Shown: positions 50,696-59,845, numbered from the stretch's first letter. The stretch is 64,000 nt of DNA from Collinsella aerofaciens (GCF_015670745.1 NZ_JADPCH010000012.1:1-64000), one strand, 5' to 3'. Numbers and translations are program-made. Notes: generated by a model from the letters alone, not told the origin.

Positions 50696-51037
50696 CTACT
50701 CCGGTTTGGTTTCTACCGTGGGAGTCTTGTCCGCTGCGACTGGAGTACGGGCGGTGTCCATAGTCAGGCAGTGCTTGGGGCAGCTTTCGATGCACTCACC
50801 GCATACCACGCAAGCGTACGGATCAATCGACCAGGTACCGCCCTTGCGATTGACCGCAAGCGCGCCCGCCGGGCAGCGACGCGCACACATGCCGCAGCAG
50901 ACACACACGTCCATGTCGTTGACGATATGCCCGCGCAGGCGCTCGGGTGCCGCGAGCTTCTCCTGCGGATAGCACACCGTTACCGGCTGCTTAACCATAG
51001 AGCCCAAGGCCGTCTTGGCAAATGTCAGCAAACTCAT
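50696..51037 (-). CDS. echF: Ech-type hydrogenase ferredoxin subunit (EchF/NuoI-like)
   Basis: A 113-residue protein with two [4Fe-4S] motifs, CVCCGMCARRCP and CVVCGECIESCP, on the NuoI/EchF scaffold. It passes electrons between ferredoxin and the small subunit. The C-terminal 20 residues are Pro/Thr-rich and unstructured. It is last in the operon, 7 bp after the large-subunit gene. Confidence 0.88.
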   Translation of the reverse strand: MSLLTFAKTALGSMVKQPVTVCYPQEKLAAPERLRGHIVNDMDVCVCCGMCARRCPAGALAVNRKGGTWSIDPYACVVCGECIESCPKHCLTMDTARTPVAADKTPTVETKPE

Positions 51038-51044
51038 GCCGCGC

Positions 51045-52133
51045 CTACCTTTCCGTGCAGCTAATGCAGGGGTCGATGGTCAGGATAATCATGGGCACGT
51101 TGGCAAGGAGCACGCCCTGCAGTGCATGCGTCAGACCCGCCAGGTTCTGCGACGTCGGCGTGCGCACGCGAAAACGGTCCAGGTTCTTGGTGCCGTTGCC
51201 GCGCACATAGTAATACGCCTCGCCGCGCGGCTGCTCAATCACAACCTCGCCGCGCGCGCCGTCGGCCGGCGTGAGCTTGGTGCGCCCGCCGATTCCGTCG
51301 TGCGGTATCTTGCCCACAAGCTCCTTAATGATGTCCATGGCCTGCGTGACCTCGGCGCAACGCACCCGGCAGCGGGCATAGCAGTCGCCATCGCTAGCAA
51401 CGATAGGCTCAAACGCGGCCAGGTCCGCATAGGCGCCGTCGCCAAACATGCGCACGTCGTAATCCACGCCCGAGGCGCGCCCGAACGGACCGACCATCGA
51501 AAGCTCCAGCGCGTCTTTCTTGCTGATCACGCCCACGCCATGCAGGCGCTCGCCGCAGCTGTTGTCGTCCAAAAACGTATGCACCAGGGCCTCGTAGTCG
51601 GGACGCATGGCATCGAGCGTCTGGACAATGCCCGCCAGCTCGGAGTCCTCGATATCGTGCTTAAGGCCGCCGATCTCGTTAATCGACAGAATCACGCGCC
51701 CGCCGCAAGTGCTCTCAAAAATCTTGAGTATCTGCTCGCGCAGGGTCCACGACCGATAGAACAACGCCTCAAAACCAAAGGCATCGGCGAGCAGGCCCAG
51801 CCACAGCAGATGCGAGTGGATGCGCGAAAGCTCGTGCAAAATGGTGCGGATATACTGCACGCGGCCGGGTACCTCGATGTCGAGCATGCGCTCGCAGGCG
51901 CTGGCATAGCCGCAGCTGTGGCCCACGGCGCAGATGCCGCAGATGCGCTCGGCGATGTAGCCAAACTGGTGCATGTCGCGCTTTTCGGTGAGCTTCTCGA
52001 GTCCGCGGTGCACAAAGCCGATCTGCGGAATTGCCTCGAGAACGCGGTCGTCCTCGATCACCAGGTCCAGATGAAGCGGCTCGGGCAGCACCGGGTGCTG
52101 CGGGCCAAACGGAATGACGGAGCGATGTGCCAT
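51045..52133 (-). CDS. echE: [NiFe]-hydrogenase large subunit, group 4 (EchE-like)
   Basis: A 362-residue catalytic subunit. The four Ni-binding cysteines are present: C65 and C68 in RICGICAVGH, and C356 and C359 in DPCISCTER. It is therefore a hydrogenase, not complex I NuoD. The protein ends with this last motif, so there is no C-terminal peptide for a maturation endopeptidase to remove. It reduces protons with electrons from ferredoxin (or the reverse), coupled to ion pumping. It starts 5 bp after the preceding gene. Confidence 0.93.
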   Translation of the reverse strand: MAHRSVIPFGPQHPVLPEPLHLDLVIEDDRVLEAIPQIGFVHRGLEKLTEKRDMHQFGYIAERICGICAVGHSCGYASACERMLDIEVPGRVQYIRTILHELSRIHSHLLWLGLLADAFGFEALFYRSWTLREQILKIFESTCGGRVILSINEIGGLKHDIEDSELAGIVQTLDAMRPDYEALVHTFLDDNSCGERLHGVGVISKKDALELSMVGPFGRASGVDYDVRMFGDGAYADLAAFEPIVASDGDCYARCRVRCAEVTQAMDIIKELVGKIPHDGIGGRTKLTPADGARGEVVIEQPRGEAYYYVRGNGTKNLDRFRVRTPTSQNLAGLTHALQGVLLANVPMIILTIDPCISCTER

Positions 52134-52138
52134 GGGCC

Positions 52139-52852
52139 TTACGCCTCCTTTTTCTGCTTGTCGCGGGCGGCCTTGGCGGCAAGCGCCGCGCGGACCTTGG
52201 CTGCTTTCTCGGGATCCATGGCAGCGAGCCTTGCCTCCATCTCGGCAGCCTTGAGCGCGGCCTTCGCAGCAGCCTCATCGTGCTGAGCATCGGAGCCGGC
52301 AGCCGCAGCGGGCTGAGCAGCGGCGCCCGCGGCATCGCCGGCGCCCGCAGCGCCCTCCCCTGCAGCAGCCGCAGCGGCGGCCTTTTCGGCCGCGGCCTTG
52401 CGCGCCTTGGCCTCGGCAGCGGCACGGACCTTCATGGCTTTCTCGCGCGCGGCCTTCACCTCGGGCGTGATAGCGCTCATGGGCTCGGCAGTCGAAACCT
52501 GGTAGAAAAAGCCCTTAAAGTCGACCTGCATGTCGGTGATGGCAAGGCCAAACAGGTCGTGGGCCTCATTTTCAAACGGGAACACCGCGGGGTAATACGA
52601 GCTGATGGACGGAACCTCCTGGTACTGGTCGATGCCCTCAACCACCAGGTTCTCGATCGCATAGCTGCCGTCCTGCGCAATCTGCTCCTGAGCAACACGA
52701 ACGTTGATAAACGTATAGACCAGGCGATACGTGCCGTCGTCGACGTTGCGCTCGGCGTGCATTTGCACAAAGCGCGCGCCGACGCCCTTGAGCGCCTGGA
52801 CATGCGACAGGAGCTCGTCGATCCCGACGGTGGTATAGATAGCCTTTTGCAT
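52139..52852 (-). CDS. echD: Ech-type hydrogenase 30-kDa-like subunit (EchD) with Ala-rich tail
   Basis: A 237-residue protein. The first 125 residues match the complex-I 30-kDa (NuoC/EchD) fold, with the signature YYPAVFPFENEAHDLFGL. The remaining 110 residues are a Lys/Glu/Ala helix-rich extension (KARKAAAEKAAAAAAAGEGA) not present in ordinary EchD. Its ATG overlaps the stop of the preceding gene by one base (TAATG). Confidence 0.85.
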   Translation of the reverse strand: MQKAIYTTVGIDELLSHVQALKGVGARFVQMHAERNVDDGTYRLVYTFINVRVAQEQIAQDGSYAIENLVVEGIDQYQEVPSISSYYPAVFPFENEAHDLFGLAITDMQVDFKGFFYQVSTAEPMSAITPEVKAAREKAMKVRAAAEAKARKAAAEKAAAAAAAGEGAAGAGDAAGAAAQPAAAAGSDAQHDEAAAKAALKAAEMEARLAAMDPEKAAKVRAALAAKAARDKQKKEA

Positions 52853-53451
52853 TACTCGGCCTCCTTTGCAGCGGCGGGCGCGGCGGACCTGGTGGACACG
52901 TTGGCCTCGACACCGTCACCGGCACCATCAGCCCCGGCCCCCGCAGCCACAAACCCGTCCTCGCCCAACTCAACGCCACCGTCCCAAGTAGCGGCACCGC
53001 CCACGGTAAGTGGATCGCCGCCAGCGCGCATCACGGCCTCCTTCTGGTCCAGGATGCCGCACGCCTCCACGATGGCATCGATCACGGTCTCGGGGCGAAT
53101 GGCGCACCCGGGCGCGTACACATCCACGGGAATCGCGCGGTCCACGCCGCCGATCACGTTATAGGCATCGCGGAACACGCCGCCCGAACACGCGCAGATA
53201 CCGCAGGCCACCACGCACTTGGGCTCGAGCATCTGGTTGTAGATCTGGCGCACGACGGGCAGGTTCTGGGCATTGACCGACCCCGTCACCAAAAAGATAT
53301 CCGCATGCTTGGGGTTGCCGGTGTTGACCACGCCAAACCGCTCCGCATCGAACTGCGGGGTAAGTGAGGCCAACACCTCGATATCGCATCCGTTGCAGCT
53401 CGAACCGTCGTAATGAATAACCCACGGCGAGCGCGACATTTTATGATCCAT
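52852..53451 (-). CDS. echC: Ech-type hydrogenase small subunit (EchC/NuoB-like)
   Basis: A 199-residue subunit carrying the proximal [4Fe-4S] cluster. Ligands are seen in SSCNGCD, GICACSGG and PGCAIRPE. A 45-residue Gly/Ala-rich tail after residue 150 is unusual. It lies 12 bp after the membrane-subunit gene and starts with MDHKMSRSPW; the internal Met is an alternative start. Confidence 0.9.
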   Translation of the reverse strand: MDHKMSRSPWVIHYDGSSCNGCDIEVLASLTPQFDAERFGVVNTGNPKHADIFLVTGSVNAQNLPVVRQIYNQMLEPKCVVACGICACSGGVFRDAYNVIGGVDRAIPVDVYAPGCAIRPETVIDAIVEACGILDQKEAVMRAGGDPLTVGGAATWDGGVELGEDGFVAAGAGADGAGDGVEANVSTRSAAPAAAKEAE

Positions 53452-53463
53452 GGATGCCGCCTC

Positions 53464-56346
53464 CTAAATAAACACATCGACGAGGATGGGCATAAGGTTG
53501 AGCAGGCCAAACACTAGCGCCACGCCCCATCCGAGCCTAAAGCAGCTGCGCCAGGTGCTGCGTGCGAAGGTGTTGTCGATCAGCACCTCGACAAAATACG
53601 TCGCAGCCATCACGACCAGGGCGACCACCCAGCTCACCGGGTTGTCCCAAACAAAGAACATGCCCACCCACATCAAAAACAGCACGGTCTCGCACCAGTG
53701 CATAAGGGTCATCTTGGCCAGCGTGCCGCCGCTCATCTCGGTGGCGACGCCCTGGACGATCTCCTGATGCGCGTGATGCGAGTACGAAAGGTCAAACGGC
53801 GACTTGCGCAGCTTGATGGTGAGCACCGCGAGCAGCGCGAGGAAAATGGGCGCGCTGTACACGATGATGGGGGCCGACTGCCCCGTCACGGCGATGGAAT
53901 CGAAGCTGTCGGTGGCAAGGTACAGGCCCACGCTCATCAGCAAAACGGCGGGCTCGTAACTCATGACCTGCAGCAGCTCACGGTCGGCGCCGACCTGGGC
54001 AAACGGGCTTTGCGTCGAGGCGGACGCCAACACCACAAAGATCGCAGCGAGGGTCACCATAAAAGCGCACAACAGCGTGTTGGAACCCGACACAAAGATG
54101 CCGCCGCCCACCACGGTAAAGATGAGCGCGCACGCCATGTAGGTATCGTCCATGGTGTTTACGCTGGCGGGGGCCTTGCGCAGCAGCTTGGCCACATCGT
54201 AGAAAGGCTGGAGCAGGCGCGGGCCCACGCGGCCCTGCATGCGGGCCGAAAGTTTGCGGTCAACGCCGTCGATCAGGCCGCCCACAAGCGGCGCCAGTAA
54301 GGCAAATGCCACGGTGCCAATAAAAATGCCCACGACGCCCGAACCTTCAAAATACTTGCCGCGCAGCACCGAGGGCGCACTCATGGCAAGTCGCTCGGGC
54401 CCAATCCACGCGCAACACAGCAGCGCAAACAAGATAATGCTGCAGCACACGACGCTACCCGCGGGGCCAATACGCTTCTCGCCAAGGGCGTCCTCCGAGT
54501 ACCAATTGCGCTTTTCGGCCTTCACCTCGTGTCCCATCGAGCCGCGGAAATGGCGATATTTGTCGGTTCCCACGCCCGAAAGATATACGTTTACATGCGG
54601 TTTGTTGCTCACTCGGAATGAAGTCAGCAGCACCACGGCGATAAACGCCACGATAACCACCATCAGGTACATGGCGTCCTTGCCAATAACGTACGGCACG
54701 CGGCCAAACACCATGGCCAAGTAAGGCGACACCAGACCGCTCGAGATAACCGGGAACGCCACGCAGCACAGAATCAGCAGCGCGGCGATGGTGTTGAGGG
54801 CCATCCATTCGGTCTTATGGACATTGACCTCAACGTTTTGAGCCGTGGGGTCGACGCCCGAAAGCTTGGCAAGCCACTTGCCCCAGAAGAAAAACGTCGC
54901 GGCCGAGCCAAAGGCCAGCACCATAATCATGAGCACGTTGCCGGTCTGCGCGAACGCCACCAGGGCGCCCCACTTGGACACGAGCATGCCAAACGGCGCC
55001 ACAAACATGCCCATGATGCCCAGCATCATCAGGCGCGTCAGGTGCGGCATGCGGCTGAACATACCGTCCATGTCCTCGATATTGCGGCTGCCGATATGAT
55101 GCTCGGCCGTGCCCACGCACAGGAACAGCAGCGACTTTGCCACCGTGTGGAACAGGATCAGGAAGATGGCCGCCCATACGGCCTCGGGCGCGCCGACACC
55201 CAAGCAAGCACTGATGAGGCCCAAGTTGGAAATGGTGGAGTACGCGAGCACGCGCTTGGCATTGCTCTGCGAGATGGCCATAAGGGCAGCGAGCAAAAAC
55301 GTGATGGCGCCCACGCTCGTGACCATAAAGCCGGTCACGGGATAGATGGCATAGAGCGGGCTCAGCTTGACCATCAGGAACACGCCGGCTTTGACCATGG
55401 TTGACGAGTGCAGCAGGGCGCTCGTGGGCGTGGGGGCAACCATGGCACCCAACAGCCAAGTGTGGAACGGCATCTGTGCGGCCTTGGTGAGCGCGGCGAG
55501 CGACAACAGGATGACCGGCATCACCAGCAGCGCTGATTGCGCGGTACCGGCGCCGGAAAGCTCGATCATGCCCGAGATGGTCAGCGGCATGCCGTTAACG
55601 TGCAAGAACATAAGGCCCGCCAAAAACGCGATACCGCCCAGCATGTTAAGGATGATCTGGGTGAAAGCGTTCTTGATGGCCTCGGGCGTGCGCGTGTAGC
55701 CAATCATAAGGAACGAGCACACGGTGGTGATTTCCCAGCCGCAGAACAGCCACTCAAGGTTGTCGCTCGTCACGATGACGAACATGGCTGAGAGGAACAG
55801 GAACATAAGCGCCAGGAACTGCGGGCGACGGTCGGGCGCGGTCTGCCCGCGCAGTGCGGCCTCGTGCTCGTCGTGGGCCTGGAAGTCCTTCATATAACCC
55901 AAGGCATACACGCAGATGAGGCTGCCAACAATGCCGACGGCGAGGACCATGATCACGCTCATGTAGTCCAGGTAGAGCGGCGTCGCCGTGACGGCTTCGG
56001 CCGCGGGCAGCGTCATGGCTGCAAAGGCGAGCGAGCCCACCAGCTGGACTATGCCGAGCACCATGGTGAGCGCGTTCCTATATTTGTACGCGTTGTACAG
56101 GATGACGGCGCACAGAATTACGTCGATGACGGAGCTGATGATCGAGAGCACATGCGAGGTGCCGGGGGCAACCTCAAAGCTCTGCGGACCCGTGCCAAAA
56201 AACATGACGGCGACTACAACTGTCACCGCCATAATAATGCCGGAGCCTATGAGCCCCACCGCATCGCGGGCGCGGTCACCGCGCGCGAGCAGCATGCCCA
56301 GCGCCGGTACCAGCGGAAACAGGGTAAGGAAATACAGTAGCGTCAT
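53464..56346 (-). CDS. Fused membrane subunit of Ech-type hydrogenase (EchA + EchB)
   Basis: A 960-residue protein. Residues 1-620 are a NuoL/MrpA-type antiporter-like subunit (about 14 helices, with the conserved TKAAQMPFHTWL and SALLHSSTMVKAG). Residues 640-960 are a NuoH/EchB-type subunit, recognisable by RMQGRVGPRLLQPFYDVAKL, FAQVGADRELLQVMSYE and the acidic loop RKSPFDLSYSHHAHQEIVQG. These are two separate genes in known Ech and Hyc operons. No stop or frameshift lies between them. It is first in the operon. The fused protein would give a fixed 1:1 ratio of pump and anchor. ATG 56346 has GGGGGAG upstream. Confidence 0.9.
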   Translation of the reverse strand: MTLLYFLTLFPLVPALGMLLARGDRARDAVGLIGSGIIMAVTVVVAVMFFGTGPQSFEVAPGTSHVLSIISSVIDVILCAVILYNAYKYRNALTMVLGIVQLVGSLAFAAMTLPAAEAVTATPLYLDYMSVIMVLAVGIVGSLICVYALGYMKDFQAHDEHEAALRGQTAPDRRPQFLALMFLFLSAMFVIVTSDNLEWLFCGWEITTVCSFLMIGYTRTPEAIKNAFTQIILNMLGGIAFLAGLMFLHVNGMPLTISGMIELSGAGTAQSALLVMPVILLSLAALTKAAQMPFHTWLLGAMVAPTPTSALLHSSTMVKAGVFLMVKLSPLYAIYPVTGFMVTSVGAITFLLAALMAISQSNAKRVLAYSTISNLGLISACLGVGAPEAVWAAIFLILFHTVAKSLLFLCVGTAEHHIGSRNIEDMDGMFSRMPHLTRLMMLGIMGMFVAPFGMLVSKWGALVAFAQTGNVLMIMVLAFGSAATFFFWGKWLAKLSGVDPTAQNVEVNVHKTEWMALNTIAALLILCCVAFPVISSGLVSPYLAMVFGRVPYVIGKDAMYLMVVIVAFIAVVLLTSFRVSNKPHVNVYLSGVGTDKYRHFRGSMGHEVKAEKRNWYSEDALGEKRIGPAGSVVCCSIILFALLCCAWIGPERLAMSAPSVLRGKYFEGSGVVGIFIGTVAFALLAPLVGGLIDGVDRKLSARMQGRVGPRLLQPFYDVAKLLRKAPASVNTMDDTYMACALIFTVVGGGIFVSGSNTLLCAFMVTLAAIFVVLASASTQSPFAQVGADRELLQVMSYEPAVLLMSVGLYLATDSFDSIAVTGQSAPIIVYSAPIFLALLAVLTIKLRKSPFDLSYSHHAHQEIVQGVATEMSGGTLAKMTLMHWCETVLFLMWVGMFFVWDNPVSWVVALVVMAATYFVEVLIDNTFARSTWRSCFRLGWGVALVFGLLNLMPILVDVFI

Positions 56347-56525
56347 ACCATCACTCCCCCATGCAAAAACGCTGCAATTGTTTAACGTTATAGCTCAATT
56401 GAGGAATAGCGGCGGCAGGTTTTCGGTCAACTGGGGAGTTTTAGGCGTACGGGGTAAGGGCACGTCCGCTTTGGAGCAGAGAGGCGGCAAGAAAAATGCG
56501 CCCCGTGGGCGCACCATCCCGTTTG

Positions 56526-56921
56526 CTATTCCGCCTTTTTAACGCGCGGCTTGCGACCGCGCGGCTTATCGACCAGTGCGGACTCACCGCTCTCACGGTA
56601 CTGACGGCACCAAGCCTTGACCGAAGACTCGCTGGGAATCTTGTGCTTGATCATGGCCTCGCGAACCGTCAAGCCGTTTTCCAGACGGTCCTTAACCACA
56701 GCGAGCTTTACGTTGTACGAATAGGTGTGATGATGCGAACCGGCATTGAGAACGGCGTCGGCACCGCCCACGGCATACGCGCGGGCCCACTGACGAGCCG
56801 TGGCCTGGGGAATGCCAAGCTCCGCAGCGAGGGCGCGATGACCGACCCCCTCTTGGAGGATCTCGACGGCGCGCTGCCTAACCTCGGGCGCATGCGTGCG
56901 AGTCCTAGTTGCTTCCGACAT
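56526..56921 (-). CDS. Orphan double-HTH protein, transposase OrfA-like
   Basis: A 131-residue basic protein with two helix-turn-helix units (about 20-55, RALAAELGIPQATARQWARA; about 75-115, SVKAWCRQYRESG) and an AT-hook-like end RGRKPRVKK. This is the DNA-binding OrfA plan of IS3/IS150 elements, but no OrfB catalytic gene follows, nor do inverted repeats appear. It is probably a domesticated or orphan regulator. Starts: ATG 56921 (weak ribosome site) or GTG 56930. The upstream 250 bp is AT-rich. Confidence 0.7.
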   Translation of the reverse strand: MSEATRTRTHAPEVRQRAVEILQEGVGHRALAAELGIPQATARQWARAYAVGGADAVLNAGSHHHTYSYNVKLAVVKDRLENGLTVREAMIKHKIPSESSVKAWCRQYRESGESALVDKPRGRKPRVKKAE

Positions 56922-56930
56922 ACCTGCCAC

Positions 56931-57370
56931 TTCTTAGCCTTAACCGTTAATCTGCCTTCTTACGTGCAAGTTAGATAGTAGCATTTTACTGTTTGCTCAA
57001 AGCAGTTAATTAAAATAGACGCGGCGTTATCTGGGCATTTGGCACCAAATTACGACATTTCTTTATCGATTATTTACGCTGGTAGCTGACTCGCAGCTAA
57101 TCGTCATTCGCTTGTCAACAAAATTGGCGTCTCTTTATGTCCTTTGGTATAGAGGATATAGTTATTAACCCCTCCCCCAATAATTTTGAGTGATCTGCAA
57201 GGCAGTAGACGTCCTCACTCCTCATGATTACCGCGCATTACCATCCACAGGAGCAAAACAAAAAGGGCGGGACCTGCTGCGTTTGCAGGCCCCGCACCGG
57301 TTGACACCCGACGGGACACAGCCGGGCGAGACGGATCCGTGCTACCGCCCCGCCTGGCCGCGATGTTCAA
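56931..57370. other. AT-rich gene-free region
   Basis: No gene. The first 250 bp are much more AT-rich than the neighbourhood, with runs such as TTAATTAAAATAGA and GGATATAGTTATTAACC that could serve as promoters for the HTH gene. The last 120 bp are GC-rich and contain the terminator 57256-57295. Confidence 0.6.
57256..57295 (-). terminator. Intrinsic terminator of the flavin reductase gene
   Basis: On the minus strand GGGGCCTGC pairs with GCAGGTCCC around a small loop; GCCC and then TTTTTGTTTTG follow. Confidence 0.8.
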
Positions 57371-59401
57371 CTACAGCTCGTTGGCCGCGTGATACGCCGT
57401 GCGAATGGCGCTCGCGATGTCGGCGGTGCGCTCGCCCGAGCAGTCGCCCACGCAGGTCACGGGCACCGTCACGCCGTCCAGGTCAAACGCGTTGGCCTTG
57501 GAGCCCACGGCCATCACCACGTAATCGCAGGCGATCTTCACCGGCTCCTCGGCGCCGTCCTCGGCGGTGCGAACGGCCTCCACGCCCTCGTCAGTAATGG
57601 CGGTCAGGCGGGTCTTCACGTGCTGCTCCACGTTGTGCTCGGCAAAGTCGCTCATAATCAGCGGCAGGATGGTCTCGGACTCGCCCGCGGCAATCTTGTC
57701 GAGCATCTCCACGATCGCCACCTCGCAGCCGTGCTGCAGCAGATACTCGGCAGTCTCGGTGCCCACCAGGCCACCGCCAATGACGGCGACGCGGCCGCTG
57801 AGCTCCACCTTGCCGGCCAGCACGTCCCAGCTCGAGACGACCTTGTCCGAGTCGGCGCCCGGAACGGGGATGACCACGTCGTGCGCGCCCACGGCCACAA
57901 TCGCGGCGTCGGCGGCGTTGAGGTCCTCAGCGGTAGCGGCATGGCTGAGCTCAACCTTCACGCCCAGGCCAGGCAGAATCTTCTCGTAGTACTCGACCGA
58001 GCGCATGATCTCGTCCTTGCGCGGAGGCGCAGCCGCCAGCACAATCTGGCCGCCCAAGTGATCGCTCGCCTCGTAGATGGTCACGTCGTAGCCGCGCTTG
58101 GCCGCCACGCGTGCGGCCTCCAGGCCGGCAATACCGCCGCCCACCACGGCGATCTTCTTGTCGCCCTCGCCCGGCTTGATGGCGATGGTCGCCTCGTCGC
58201 CGTTCTCGGCATTGAGCACGCACGAGATGTACTTGCGGTTTTGAATCGCGTCGACGCAGCCCTTGTTGCAGTTGAGGCACTCGCGGATGGGCTCGCCCGT
58301 AGCGGCCTTCAGCGCAATGTCGGGGTCGCACATGAGCGAGCGGCCATAGGCGATGATGTCGGCGGCGCCGTCTTCCAGAATCTTCTCGCCGGCCTCGACC
58401 GAGACAACGCGGCCGACGGTTGCCACCGGCACGGAGACCAGGGCCTTGACGCGCTCGGCCACGGGCAGCGTCCAGTTGTAGGGCATGGCGCCCATGGGCG
58501 GAATGGTGTCGCCCATGTTGCCGGTGTGGTTGGCCTGTGCGACCTGGATCATATCGATGCCCGCGCCCTCGAGCAGCTTGGCAAACTCGCAGGCCTCGTC
58601 GGGCTGCAGGCCGCCCTTGCCGCGCGGCGTGCCGTCGGGGTTCTCCATGATCACGGGGAGCTTGTACTCCACCATCAGCTGCGGCGCGGCCTCCTTAATG
58701 GCAGCGACGACCTCCAGCGCGTAGCGAACGCGGTTCTCGAACGAACCACCGTACTCGTCGGTGCGTTGGTTGAGGATGGCCGAGCACAGCGAACCCACCA
58801 AGCGGTCGCCGTGGACCTCGATGGCATCGATCCCGGCCTGCTGTGCGCGAGCGGCCGAGGCAGCGATGGCCTCCTTGATCTGGGTGAGTTGCTCCACACT
58901 CGCCTCGTTCACAAAGTGCTGCATGTCGTGGTGCAGCTTGGCGTAGGCCTGGTTGCGGATCTCGTTGGACTCGGCCATCTTGGCGGCAAAGGTCTCCTCG
59001 TCGCCGGCGGCCTTGGCCTCCTGCGCGGCCTTGGCGGCGGCCATGGATCCCATGACCATGCGGCCGACACCGGGCACATCGTACTCGGGGTGGAACAGCT
59101 GCAGCGCGACCTTGGCGCCGTGCTTGTGGACGACGTCGGCCAGGGCCTTAAACGTGGGGATCTGGGCGTCGGTTGCCAGCTTGGGCGTGGGGCTCGCGGT
59201 CATGACGGGAGCGACGTCGCCGATGACGATGTAGCTCACGCCGCCACGGGCCAGGCGCTCGTAAAAAGCCAGGCTGCGCTCGCCGATGGAACCGTCACGC
59301 TCCTCGTAGCCGGTGGTCAGCGGCGGAAACATAATGCGGTTCTTGAGCTCAAGGGGGCCAACCGTAATGGGCTGGAGCAGCTTGGATGCAGGTGTGGTCA
59401 T
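57371..59401 (-). CDS. Old-Yellow-Enzyme-family FMN/FAD/Fe-S reductase (dienoyl-CoA reductase type)
   Basis: A 676-residue soluble enzyme. The N-terminal FMN-binding TIM barrel (about 1-365) has PPLTTGYEERDG, EVHGDRLVG and GRSLMCDPD. A [4Fe-4S] motif CLNCNKGC...C follows. A C-terminal FAD/NAD(P) domain pair (about 400-676) has VVGGGIAGLEAA and IGGGLVGTETAEYL. This is the plan of 2,4-dienoyl-CoA reductase, trimethylamine dehydrogenase and gut bile-acid or steroid enone reductases. EVHGDRLVG has Asp where many members have HGAHGYL, so substrate cannot be assigned. ATG 59401 has AGAGAGG at good distance; ATG 59407 is six bases upstream. Confidence 0.88.
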   Translation of the reverse strand: MTTPASKLLQPITVGPLELKNRIMFPPLTTGYEERDGSIGERSLAFYERLARGGVSYIVIGDVAPVMTASPTPKLATDAQIPTFKALADVVHKHGAKVALQLFHPEYDVPGVGRMVMGSMAAAKAAQEAKAAGDEETFAAKMAESNEIRNQAYAKLHHDMQHFVNEASVEQLTQIKEAIAASAARAQQAGIDAIEVHGDRLVGSLCSAILNQRTDEYGGSFENRVRYALEVVAAIKEAAPQLMVEYKLPVIMENPDGTPRGKGGLQPDEACEFAKLLEGAGIDMIQVAQANHTGNMGDTIPPMGAMPYNWTLPVAERVKALVSVPVATVGRVVSVEAGEKILEDGAADIIAYGRSLMCDPDIALKAATGEPIRECLNCNKGCVDAIQNRKYISCVLNAENGDEATIAIKPGEGDKKIAVVGGGIAGLEAARVAAKRGYDVTIYEASDHLGGQIVLAAAPPRKDEIMRSVEYYEKILPGLGVKVELSHAATAEDLNAADAAIVAVGAHDVVIPVPGADSDKVVSSWDVLAGKVELSGRVAVIGGGLVGTETAEYLLQHGCEVAIVEMLDKIAAGESETILPLIMSDFAEHNVEQHVKTRLTAITDEGVEAVRTAEDGAEEPVKIACDYVVMAVGSKANAFDLDGVTVPVTCVGDCSGERTADIASAIRTAYHAANEL

Positions 59402-59548
59402 GGACATTCCTCTCTTGTAGGCGCGGCGGCGATGTTGCCGCGTAGTTGTCTAGAGGATATGGCATGGGGGCACAGCGGCACAACGGAAATCGGCGAATAT
59501 CAGGTGGCGGCAGGTGGATGGGGGTGGGCGGGGCGGCCCGTCGGTTTG

Positions 59549-59845
59549 TCTCAATCTGTAACAGTTACGCGGCAAAACTGGGTCTTACTGTTACAGATCA
59601 AGATATTCCTCTCGACCCATCCTCAACAATCTCGATCTGTAACAGCTAGGCCCACTTTTGACCCCTACCTGTTACAGATCGAGACAAACCAAACCCGCCT
59701 GCTAGAAAATCTCAATCTATAACAACAACTCGGCAAAATCCGTCCCTCGTGTTACAGATTTAGACAAACACGACCCAACCCACCGGTATATCTCGATCTG
59801 TAACACCCAGCCGCCTAAATCGGGTCTAGATGTTACAGATCGAGA
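59549..59845. repeat. Array of eight alternating 15-bp repeats (four tandem hairpins)
   Basis: The repeat TCTCGATCTGTAACA and its reverse complement alternate at 59549(+), 59589(-), 59630(+), 59670(-), 59710(+), 59750(-), 59791(+) and 59831(-): spacing 40, 41, 40, 40, 40, 41, 40 bp. Each plus/minus pair encloses exactly 25 nt, and pairs are separated by 25-26 nt. Enclosed segments are related but diverged (CGGCAAAA and GGGTC recur). Arms are far better kept than loops. No gene lies in 59402-59934. Confidence 0.9.

Noticed and set aside
56526-56921. Complete IS3-type insertion sequence
   Set aside because: There is no OrfB frame and no terminal inverted repeats around the gene.
59549-59845. 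CRISPR array
   Set aside because: Repeats alternate in orientation, the intervening segments are related to one another, and there are no cas genes nearby.
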